DNA of 6,139 bases. Source: an uncultured Prevotella sp. Its GTDB lineage: Bacteria > Bacteroidota > Bacteroidia > Bacteroidales > Bacteroidaceae. The position numbers were made by a program, and so were the translations under genes. Under the pieces are notes generated by a model. The model worked only from the letters and a program-made list of their open reading frames with translations, was not told the origin of the DNA and searched no databases. The stretch is taken from NCBI GenBank assembly GCA_945863825.1, contig CAMBBY010000088.1:1-6139 (forward strand), given 5' to 3'. Below, in pieces: positions 1-6,126 of this stretch. How positions within the stretch are numbered: the first letter of the stretch is position 1; every line of letters starts with the position of its first letter.

Positions 1-53
1 TTAGGGTTCGTTAGGGACTTGCACCCATTAGAATAAGCTCATGCCGAGCATAC
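1..53 (-). mobile_element. 5' end of a group II intron (partial, cut by window edge)
   Basis: Read on the minus strand from position 53, the sequence opens with GTATG, one base off the group II consensus GUGYG. A short hairpin follows at once (GCTC, loop GGCAT, GAGC; plus-strand 37-49), and then the element GGGTGCAAGTCCC (plus-strand 14-26). A CGGCAT hairpin close to the 5' splice site and a GGGTG-AAGTCCC element shortly after it resemble the start of domain I in many bacterial group II introns; this comparison is from memory, not a search. The intron body and any reverse transcriptase/maturase gene would lie left of the window. The base next to the putative 5' splice site abuts a T-rich hairpin, as expected for class C introns. 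It could instead be a relic fragment. Confidence 0.6.
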
Positions 54-93
54 AAAAGAAAGGTGTTCATCAGCCAATGATCACCTTTTTTCT
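54..93. terminator. Bidirectional intrinsic terminator-like hairpin
   Basis: The arms 54-70 and 77-93 pair around the 6-base loop CAGCCA. The core is GGTGxTCAT against ATGAxCACC with one mismatch, extended by A-rich and T-rich flanks. On the plus strand the stem runs into a T6 tract (86-91); on the minus strand it ends in TTTCTTTT. It could therefore terminate transcription in either direction. No gene ending here is visible on the minus strand, so the most natural user is a plus-strand gene left of the window. The putative group II intron starts directly at its minus-strand 3' edge. Confidence 0.6.
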
Positions 94-123
94 TGATACC
101 TCGCGTTTGCCAGGTATCAAGAA
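90..123. repeat. Perfect 12-bp inverted repeat
   Basis: TTCTTGATACCT (90-101) and its exact complement AGGTATCAAGAA (112-123) flank the 10-base spacer CGCGTTTGCC. The left arm begins at the end of the T tract of the preceding hairpin. It is not followed by a T run on either strand, so it does not look like a second intrinsic terminator. It lies about 47 bp upstream of the -33 element of the next promoter, so it could be a DNA operator or an RNA hairpin in a read-through transcript. No function can be assigned from sequence alone. Confidence 0.75.
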
Positions 124-169
124 TAGTCTGGTTTTCCCGTTCCATTAAGCTTTTTTATACCAGTTTTTC

Positions 170-200
170 TTGGCATAACCATTTTTTCTCTGTATCTTTG
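170..200 (+). promoter_or_regulatory. Bacteroidota-type promoter for the AAA-ATPase-like gene
   Basis: TATCTTTG at 193-200 matches the Bacteroidota -7 consensus TAnnTTTG exactly. TTGG at 170-173 supplies the -33 TTG, and the 20-bp gap between TTG and the -7 box is in the usual range. Transcription would start near 207, giving a 5' leader of about 50 bases. There is no Shine-Dalgarno-like sequence before the ATG at 256, which is usual for this phylum. Confidence 0.72.
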
Positions 201-255
201 CAAAAAGTTAAGCTGCAGAAGTCAAGTAAGTACGAACATTCAAAAAGTATCGGAT

Positions 256-1830
256 ATGACAAATTACAATCTCAGAAAGCTGCCAGCAGGCATCCAGTCG
301 TTCAAGATTATCAGAAAAGAGAACTATCTCTATGTTGATAAGACCGACATTATTTGGAAATTAGTAACCAACGGCTTTAAGTATAATTACCTGAGCCGTC
401 CTCGCCGATTTGGCAAGTCATTGCTTGTCGATACGCTACAGTCTTACTTCGAAGGAAAGAAAGAACTCTTCGAGGGATTGAAAATCATGTCATTGGAGAA
501 AGAATGGAAATCATATCCCGTTGTTCGACTCGACATGAGCATGGCTGATGCCACCCCCGAAGGCATCAAGGCTTACTTTGACGAGACCTTCGCCAAATAC
601 GAAGCCCAATATGGCATCACACCAAGATCCCTGACCGCTCTGTCAAACCGATTCAAGAACATCATCGTTGCAGCATACGAACAGACCGGCCTGCAGGTTG
701 CCGTGCTCATTGATGAGTATGATGCACCCCTACAGCACTCCTGGATGACTCCGGAACACAAGGCATGCACGGAAGTATATCGCACCGTGTTCTCTGTGCT
801 TAAGAATGCTGATGAATACGAAAAGCTTGTCTTTATCACGGGCATCACCAAGTTCACCCAGATTTCATTGTTCTCGGTACTCAACAATCTTTCCAACATC
901 AGTTTCTTACCAGAATATACCCCAATCTGCGGTATTACAGAAGAGGAAATTTTGGAGAATTTCATGCCAGAAATTGAAAAAATGGCAACACGTAACAAAT
1001 GGTCAGTACAGGAAACCCATGATAGATTAAAGGCTTATTACGACGGATACCACTTCTCAGAAGAAAACATGGTGGACATCTATAATCCTTATAGCCTGGT
1101 CAATGCACTACAGCAATCCAGATTGAGTAATTTCTGGGCTGCATCGGGCGCCACCTCTCTCATCCCTAAGTTTGTAAACAATGCCGAGTTGCGCTTAGGC
1201 GATTTCGACCATTGCCGCATCCTGCGAAATATACTGGAGCAATCTGATGTAACAGGCGGTGGAGCTGCCCTGTTCCTATATCAGTCGGGCTATCTCACCA
1301 TCAAGGACAGCGATGAATTCGGCTACGTCTTGGGATTCCCTAACGAGGAAGTGAAGCAAGCTCTCTATGAGATGGTACTCCCAGCCTTGACCCTGCGAGA
1401 GGAAGGCGATATCCAGTCATTGCAAGCCAATCTGTACTACCAGTTAGGAACAGGTCAGTTGGCAGAAGCCATGAAATCAATGAAGGCTCTCATTGCCGAT
1501 GTGCCATATAGCAACAAAAAGCTTGCCTCCATGGATATGGAAGAACGCTACCGCCTCATCATCAGCACCATCCTCAATGCCATCGGCCTGAAGGTTGAAG
1601 TGGAGCACATGCTCGCCACAGGTAGAATTGATATTCTCGCCACAACTTCGAGATATATCTATGTAATAGAATTAAAGCTGAAGAACAATGGTGGTAAGGA
1701 AGCTGCCATCAAGCAAATCATCTCGAACCTATATCTAGAGCCGTTCAAGGCTGACAAGCGAGAAGTGATAGGATTGGGAATTGAGCTGGATGATGAAGGA
1801 AAAGGATTGCTGGATTGGGAAAAAGCATAA
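256..1830 (+). CDS. AAA-ATPase-like protein with C-terminal PD-(D/E)XK nuclease domain
   Basis: This 524-residue cytoplasmic protein has the architecture of the AAA-ATPase-like/DUF1703 family, which is abundant and often multicopy in Bacteroidota. The N-terminus has the family's opening pattern (YVDKTDII, 26-33) followed by a P-loop-like RPRRFGKS at 48-55. A Walker B-like strand ends in LIDEYD at 151-156. The C-terminal part carries a PD-(D/E)XK-type core: D459 in GRIDIL, then E472-L-K474 in VIELKLK, then a helix with KQI (486-488). Both nucleotide-binding and nuclease-type residues are present and the length is normal for the family, so the gene looks intact. The family's biological role is not established; roles in DNA metabolism, mobile elements or defence have been suggested but cannot be told apart here. 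The gene has its own promoter and terminator and shares no operon with the glycosidases. The ATG at 256 was chosen because it starts just before the conserved N-terminal motif. Confidence 0.92.
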   Translation: MTNYNLRKLPAGIQSFKIIRKENYLYVDKTDIIWKLVTNGFKYNYLSRPRRFGKSLLVDTLQSYFEGKKELFEGLKIMSLEKEWKSYPVVRLDMSMADATPEGIKAYFDETFAKYEAQYGITPRSLTALSNRFKNIIVAAYEQTGLQVAVLIDEYDAPLQHSWMTPEHKACTEVYRTVFSVLKNADEYEKLVFITGITKFTQISLFSVLNNLSNISFLPEYTPICGITEEEILENFMPEIEKMATRNKWSVQETHDRLKAYYDGYHFSEENMVDIYNPYSLVNALQQSRLSNFWAASGATSLIPKFVNNAELRLGDFDHCRILRNILEQSDVTGGGAALFLYQSGYLTIKDSDEFGYVLGFPNEEVKQALYEMVLPALTLREEGDIQSLQANLYYQLGTGQLAEAMKSMKALIADVPYSNKKLASMDMEERYRLIISTILNAIGLKVEVEHMLATGRIDILATTSRYIYVIELKLKNNGGKEAAIKQIISNLYLEPFKADKREVIGLGIELDDEGKGLLDWEKA

Positions 1831-1848
1831 AGAAAAAAACAAGAATAA

Positions 1849-1882
1849 AGAAAAGACTGAAACAAAAGATAGAGAAAAGACT
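1849..1882. repeat. Short direct repeat in A-rich spacer
   Basis: AGAAAAGACT occurs at 1849-1858 and again at 1873-1882, a 24-bp period, in an A-rich stretch between the stop codon at 1830 and the terminator. AAAAGAT also follows both copies. This may be a simple duplication in low-complexity DNA and has no evident function. Confidence 0.4.
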
Positions 1883-1891
1883 ATAACAAGC

Positions 1892-1928
1892 AAAAGATGA
1901 TCTCACGTTTTGCGAGGTCATCTTTTTT
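1892..1928 (+). terminator. Intrinsic terminator after the AAA-ATPase-like gene
   Basis: AAAAGATGA (1892-1900) pairs with TCATCTTTT (1918-1926). The stem continues inward through a T-G wobble and CTC/GAG to a small loop around GTTTT. The downstream arm merges into a T6 run (1923-1928). It lies about 60 bp after the stop codon at 1830 and is the clearest terminator in the window. It separates the ATPase gene from the glycosidase genes. Confidence 0.82.
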
Positions 1929-2026
1929 ATTAGCGATTCCTTGACTTTTTGGCAAAACACCTAACATATTTGTACTATTTTACTTTTTTAAGGACCATAA
2001 GACAGATGTTATTGAGTATTTTTCAC

Positions 2027-2034
2027 TATCTTTG
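2027..2034 (+). promoter_or_regulatory. Bacteroidota -7 box upstream of the GH106-like gene
   Basis: TATCTTTG is an exact TAnnTTTG match and is identical to the -7 box of the first gene, including the following CA. No good TTG sits 19-21 bp upstream (ATG at 2006-2008 is the nearest), so the -33 element is weak. That would fit a promoter needing an activator, as is common for polysaccharide-utilisation genes. The leader would be about 55 bases long. A poorer alternative is TTGAC at 1941-1945 with CATATTTG at 1965-1972, spaced 21 bp but with one mismatch in the -7 box. Confidence 0.6.
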
Positions 2035-2096
2035 CATCCGAAGAAATAAACAAAGAAGTAATAATCAATAAGGAAAACTTAAAAACCAACAACAAT

Positions 2097-4694
2097 ATGG
2101 ACAAGATACTAAAAACGCAATTTGTCGGATTTTCCCTTGCATTGGCTCTGCTGTCATCTCTCGGCAGTCAGGCTCAGTCGCATTCTGGTGCACTGTCGCT
2201 CCCTACTCCTACGCAGGAAGCCAAACCTGGTGTAAGATGGTGGTGGATGGGATCTGCTGTAGATAAAGAGAACCTAAAGTGGAACCTCGACGAATATGCC
2301 AAGGCTGGCATTGGAGCCGTAGAAATCACGCCACTCTATGGTGTGCAAGGAAATGACAAGAATGACATTCCGTATCTCTCTCCGAAATGGATGGAGATGC
2401 TCAAATTCGTAGAAGAAGAAAATAAGAAGATTGGTATTGAAACCGACATGGCTACTGGTACCGGCTGGCCTTTTGGTGGTCCTTGGGTTCCTATCAATGA
2501 AGCTGCCTGCAAAGCTGTATTCGTGGATACTATCGTTGACGTGAAACAGAAATTGATGGAGATTGAATTCAACGTTCCTCAGAAAGAGCGTGACTTTGCC
2601 AAGCTGAAACTCATCAAGGCATATCCAGTTGAGGGACAGAACAGGAAAAAGCGTGTCATCGCTCTCTACGAAAGCCGCACCCGACAGAAAGTTAAGCGTG
2701 CCGCACCTGGAGGAGAAGGATACGTCATCGACCACTTTGACTCCACTGCCGTGGCTAATTATCTGGCACATATCGATAGTGCCTTCGTTGCCAACAAGAC
2801 TCCTTATCCACATACCTTCTTCAATGATAGTTATGAGGTATATGGAGCCAACTGGACTCCTAACCTGCTGACAGAATTTGAGAAGATGCACGGATATAAA
2901 CTGCAGGACAAGTTCCCTGAATTCCTTGATGGTGATGCCGTGGTGGTAAGCGATTACCGTGAAACATTAGGCGATATGCTGCTCCATAACTTCACCGAAC
3001 AGTGGACCAAGTGGGCAAACAAGCGTGGTGCCATCACCCGCAATCAAGCTCATGGTTCACCAGCCAACCTCATCGACTGTTATGCCGCCGTAGATATCCC
3101 TGAGATAGAAGGATTCGGTCTTACTGATTTTGGCATCAAGGGTTTACGCAAGGATCCGGGCAAGACCCGTCCTAATTTCAGCGACCTCAGCATGCTCAAG
3201 TATGCACCATCTGCCGCCCATATCACAGGCAAGAAATATACCTCCAGCGAGACCTTTACCTGGCTCACCGAGCACTTCCGCACTTCCCTGAGTCAGATGA
3301 AACCAGATATGGACCTCATGTTCTGCGCAGGTGTGAACCACATGTTCTTCCATGGTACAGCCTACTCGCCTAAAAACGACCCATGGCCAGGATGGAAGTT
3401 CTATGCATCGGTGGATATGAGTCCGACCAACAGTATCTGGCGCGATGCACCGGAACTGATGAAGTACATCACCAACTGCCAGACCTATCTGCAATGGGGA
3501 CAGCCTGACAACGACTTTCTGGTCTATCTGCCAGTAAGAGATATGTGGCGCAAGGATACCAAGAACTGGTTGATGCAGTTCGACATCCACTCCATGGCGA
3601 AGAAAGCACCGGAATTTATCAAGGTGATTCTCGACATCGACAAGGCTGGTTTCGACTGTGACTATATCAGCGACAAATACCTGCGCACCTGTACCTTTAA
3701 AGATGGTATGATCGAAACTGCTGCTGGTACCCGCTACAAGGGCATCATCATCCCAGGCAACAATATCATGCCAAGCGATGTAATCCAGCATATCTCCGAC
3801 TTGAAGGCGCAAGGAGCCAAGATTATCAAGGGCGACAACATCAAGGCGATGGAACAAGCTGCAAAACCGGAACTGATGAGAAAGAACCTGGGCTTGAAGA
3901 TGATCCGCCGCAACAACAGCATCGGTCATCATTACTTCATCGCCAACCTCACCGGCAAGGATATCACTTCTACCGTAGCACTGGCTGTAAACGAGAAGAA
4001 CGGTATCTGGTATAACCCTATGACGGGCAAATATCACAAGGCCACTATCGGCGATAAGGGCATCGAAGTGAACCTGAAGAGTGGCGAGAGCCGCATTCTC
4101 ATCACCTCGGATAAGCCTGTAAGCGAATGGAAACTCGGTTCCGAGGTGAAGGTAAGCGAAAAGGAGAAGTTTGCAGCTTCGGACAGCAAGACCATCGACC
4201 TGACCGCCAATAGCTGGAAACTGTCATTCACAGAGGAGGCCCCTAAGGTGGGCGAGATCTTCAACCTCAAGGGCTTGAAGAGTTGGGAAAATCTCAGCGA
4301 AAAGGCGAAGGTGATGATGGGAACAGGTGTTTATGAAACCACCTTCAAACTGTCGAAGGATGATGCACAGAAACTGTGGGCTATCGACTTAGGTGATGTC
4401 CGTGAAAGTGCACACGTCTATATCAATAATAAATATGTGGGCTGCGCATGGGCGGTACCATATATCCTCAACTGCAAAGACGCACTGAACAAGGGCAAGA
4501 ATACTATCCGTATCGAGGTAACCAACCTGCCTGCCAACCGCATAGCAGAACTCGACCGACAGGGTGTGAAATGGCGCAAGATGAAGGAAATCAACGTGGT
4601 GGATATCGACTACAAGAAGACCACTTACGAGAAATGGACTCCTGTAGCAAGCGGACTCAACAGTTCGGTAAAACTCGTGGAATTGAAAGACTAA
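2097..4694 (+). CDS. Secreted GH106-like glycoside hydrolase (putative alpha-L-rhamnosidase)
   Basis: This 865-residue exported enzyme is assigned to the GH106-type group by overall pattern. Residues 1-26 form a signal peptide (K4/K7, hydrophobic LALALL core, likely cleavage after SQA). The mature N-terminus has VRWWWMG (46-52), then NLDEYAKAGIGAVEI, then TGTGWPFGGPW (120-130), the strand/loop pattern of the family's barrel. Candidate catalytic or metal-binding carboxylates are D244 and E247 in NDSYE and E385 in TSSETFTW. Residues of about 473-580 (DFLVYLP, GIIIPG, AKIIKGD) look like an alpha/beta flavodoxin or amidotransferase-like domain. The last 165 residues (from about 699, with GVYETTF and the GD-V-E-A-V-N-G pattern at 766 onward) form a galactose-binding-like beta-sandwich. 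Characterised GH106 enzymes remove terminal alpha-L-rhamnose and are often longer than 1,000 residues, so this is a compact version. The GH105 neighbour supports action on rhamnogalacturonan. The family call is firm; the exact substrate is not. Confidence 0.85.
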   Translation: MDKILKTQFVGFSLALALLSSLGSQAQSHSGALSLPTPTQEAKPGVRWWWMGSAVDKENLKWNLDEYAKAGIGAVEITPLYGVQGNDKNDIPYLSPKWMEMLKFVEEENKKIGIETDMATGTGWPFGGPWVPINEAACKAVFVDTIVDVKQKLMEIEFNVPQKERDFAKLKLIKAYPVEGQNRKKRVIALYESRTRQKVKRAAPGGEGYVIDHFDSTAVANYLAHIDSAFVANKTPYPHTFFNDSYEVYGANWTPNLLTEFEKMHGYKLQDKFPEFLDGDAVVVSDYRETLGDMLLHNFTEQWTKWANKRGAITRNQAHGSPANLIDCYAAVDIPEIEGFGLTDFGIKGLRKDPGKTRPNFSDLSMLKYAPSAAHITGKKYTSSETFTWLTEHFRTSLSQMKPDMDLMFCAGVNHMFFHGTAYSPKNDPWPGWKFYASVDMSPTNSIWRDAPELMKYITNCQTYLQWGQPDNDFLVYLPVRDMWRKDTKNWLMQFDIHSMAKKAPEFIKVILDIDKAGFDCDYISDKYLRTCTFKDGMIETAAGTRYKGIIIPGNNIMPSDVIQHISDLKAQGAKIIKGDNIKAMEQAAKPELMRKNLGLKMIRRNNSIGHHYFIANLTGKDITSTVALAVNEKNGIWYNPMTGKYHKATIGDKGIEVNLKSGESRILITSDKPVSEWKLGSEVKVSEKEKFAASDSKTIDLTANSWKLSFTEEAPKVGEIFNLKGLKSWENLSEKAKVMMGTGVYETTFKLSKDDAQKLWAIDLGDVRESAHVYINNKYVGCAWAVPYILNCKDALNKGKNTIRIEVTNLPANRIAELDRQGVKWRKMKEINVVDIDYKKTTYEKWTPVASGLNSSVKLVELKD

Positions 4695-4758
4695 CTCTAA
4701 TCTTTTTCATTTCGCAAGTTTTGGAAATTCAATAAGAAATTCAAGTTTCGCAAGTTCA

Positions 4759-4884
4759 GAAGTTAAAGGAGTTAAAGGAGTTAAAGGAGTTATCGCTCCC
4801 TACGGTCGCTGAGGAGTTAAGACAACAGTCTTTTTGGCGTAGTTTTTTAAGCAGCAAGACATACGTCTTAACTCCTTTAACTTC
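4759..4884. repeat. Large imperfect palindrome in the GH106-GH105 gap
   Basis: The outer arms match perfectly over 17 bp (4759-4775 with 4868-4884, GAAGTTAAAGGAGTTAA against its complement). The inner arms at 4812-4832 and 4856-4876 are complementary at 17 of 21 positions, differing only in a 4-base loop. Each inner arm contains its own mini-hairpin: AAGAC-aaca-GTCTT (4819-4832) and AAGAC-atac-GTCTT (4856-4869). The left mini-hairpin is followed by T tract 4831-4835 and could act as a weak terminator or attenuator. The left arm carries about 45 bp more than the right: extra 9-bp tandem units and a GC-rich insert (4793-4811). No promoter box is visible in this gap, so the structure would sit inside the presumed GH106-GH105 mRNA. 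Confidence 0.75.
4761..4792. repeat. 9-bp tandem repeat (AGTTAAAGG), 3.6 copies
   Basis: Three perfect units start at 4761, 4770 and 4779, and a partial AGTTA ends at 4792. The array lies in the left arm of the palindrome, 67 bp after the GH106-like stop codon. A related GGAGTTAA resumes at 4813 after a 20-bp interruption. Such perfect short arrays are prone to copy-number change. It is too short and lacks unique spacers, so it is not CRISPR. Confidence 0.85.
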
Positions 4885-4953
4885 CTGATATGCGAAAGTT
4901 CAATAAGAAATAAGCAAATTTAAAATAAGAACATAATCAATCAAAGAGTACAA

Positions 4954-6126
4954 ATGAAGAAACTAATCCTGACAAGCCTCTGCATTCTGATGGGCATGAC
5001 CTCTGTGTCTGCCCAGAATGCAGCCGTGAAAACAGCAGCAATAAAAGCTGCATCTGACAAGGAATCTCTAAAGAAGGAAATCCTGGAAGTATCACAGCGC
5101 ACCAACGACTACTTCATGACGAAGTACAGTGACCCAACCCTCGACACCTATGTCAAGAAGGTACGTACGAGCAACCTCTGGACCCGTGCCGTATATTACG
5201 AAGGATTGATGGCACTCTACGAGATAGACCCTCAGCAGCGATACCTCGACTATACCGACCGCTGGGCAAACTATCACAAGTGGACTGCCCGTGGCAGCGT
5301 GAATGATACCGATGCCGACAACCAGTGCTGCCAGCAAACCTATATCGACCGCTATATCCAGACTGGCGGCAAAAAGGATTTGAGTAAGGTAAAGGAGAAC
5401 CTCGACCATCAGATGAGCACCAACCGCGTTTCATACTGGACATGGATTGATGCGATACAGATGGCTATGCCTGTCTATGCCAAATATGCTAAGTTGACCG
5501 GCGAGAAGAAATATCTCGACTATGCGATGAACTCCTACAAGTGGAGTCGTGATACCTTGGCTGGTGGTCTTTTCAATAAAAAAGAGGGACTCTGGTGGAG
5601 AGACAAAGACTATGTGCCACCTTACAAGGAGAAAGATGGCAGCAATTGCTACTGGAGCCGCGGAAACGGTTGGGTATATGCTGCATTGGTACGTGTGATG
5701 CAGACCTTGCCAAAGACTGATAAGAACTACCAGTACCTGAAGAAAGACTTTATCTCTATGAGTAAGGCGATATTGAAGTGCCAGCGTGAGGATGGATATT
5801 GGAACGTTAGCCTCGTTTGTCCTGCCAACTATGGTGGTCCTGAAATGACTGGTACAGGTCTCTTCCTTTATGGCATGGCATGGGGTGTGCAGCAGGGCAT
5901 CCTGCCAAGAACTACCTATCAGAAAGCAATGGATAAAGCATGGAAGGCATTGGCTGCATCAGTTCACGAAGATGGTTTCATTGGATACAACCAGGGCACA
6001 GGTAAAGATCCTGCTGCCGGTCAGCCTGTCACCTTCACTTCTGTTCCAGACTTCGAAGATTACGGCACAGGTTGCCTCCTGCTCGGTGCGGCAGAGTATT
6101 ACAAGCTTTTAAAGGTAAAAAGGTAA
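4954..6126 (+). CDS. Secreted GH105 unsaturated rhamnogalacturonyl hydrolase (YteR-like)
   Basis: This 390-residue exported protein of normal family length folds, by family, as an (alpha/alpha)6 barrel. GH105 enzymes hydrate the double bond of the delta-4,5-unsaturated galacturonate at the non-reducing end of lyase-made rhamnogalacturonan or galacturonan oligosaccharides, and so release it. Residues 1-21 form a signal peptide (KK, then LILTSLCILMGM, cleavage near VSA-QN). Family marks visible are DTDADNQ (118-124), YWTWIDAIQMAMP with D166 as the probable catalytic aspartate (equivalent to D143 of Bacillus YteR), YWSRGNGW (233-240) and EMTGTGLFLYGMAWG (from 297). WSRGNGW favours GH105 over the related GH88. 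The ATG at 4954 gives the complete signal peptide; no Shine-Dalgarno is seen. It is probably cotranscribed with the GH106-like gene 259 bp upstream. The C-terminal VKR codons and the stop come from an 8-bp tandem repeat. Confidence 0.9.
   Translation: MKKLILTSLCILMGMTSVSAQNAAVKTAAIKAASDKESLKKEILEVSQRTNDYFMTKYSDPTLDTYVKKVRTSNLWTRAVYYEGLMALYEIDPQQRYLDYTDRWANYHKWTARGSVNDTDADNQCCQQTYIDRYIQTGGKKDLSKVKENLDHQMSTNRVSYWTWIDAIQMAMPVYAKYAKLTGEKKYLDYAMNSYKWSRDTLAGGLFNKKEGLWWRDKDYVPPYKEKDGSNCYWSRGNGWVYAALVRVMQTLPKTDKNYQYLKKDFISMSKAILKCQREDGYWNVSLVCPANYGGPEMTGTGLFLYGMAWGVQQGILPRTTYQKAMDKAWKALAASVHEDGFIGYNQGTGKDPAAGQPVTFTSVPDFEDYGTGCLLLGAAEYYKLLKVKR

Larger units (their letters stand above)
4728..4911. repeat. 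13-bp direct repeats flanking a palindromic island
   Basis: TTCAATAAGAAAT occurs at 4728-4740 and again at 4899-4911, enclosing the large imperfect palindrome. Between the copies and the palindrome lie TTTCGCA (4746-4752) and its complement TGCGAAA (4891-4897). TTTCGCAAGTT is itself repeated at 4710-4720 and 4746-4756. Direct repeats outside and inverted repeats inside resemble a small non-autonomous insertion, but the copies could equally be two units of a dispersed repeat. Confidence 0.6.

Noticed and set aside
1..30. tRNA T-arm-like GGTTCG near the left edge
   Set aside because: There is no acceptor, anticodon arm or CCA context, and the group II intron reading on the other strand explains the same bases better.
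93..338. 81-codon plus-strand open frame before the ATPase gene
   Set aside because: It runs across the inverted repeat and the promoter, overlaps the well-supported ATPase start in another frame, and shows no recognisable protein pattern.
2274..2891. 205-codon antisense open frame
   Set aside because: It is a shadow of the N-terminal GH106-like domain, with no recognisable protein features.
3144..4037. 297-codon antisense open frame within the GH106-like gene
   Set aside because: It lies wholly opposite a strongly supported coding sequence, and its composition is what a shadow frame would give; no motif or promoter supports it.
4761..4820. CRISPR-like array
   Set aside because: The repeat units are 9 bp and directly adjacent with no unique spacers, so this is a tandem repeat.
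4868..4884. Right arm of the palindrome as an intrinsic terminator for the GH106-like gene
   Set aside because: The long hairpin is not followed by a T tract after 4884. Only the small nested hairpin at 4819-4835 has one.
5092..5443. Overlapping antisense open frames within GH105
   Set aside because: Two different frames are open opposite the same conserved GH105 region, which is typical of chance shadows.
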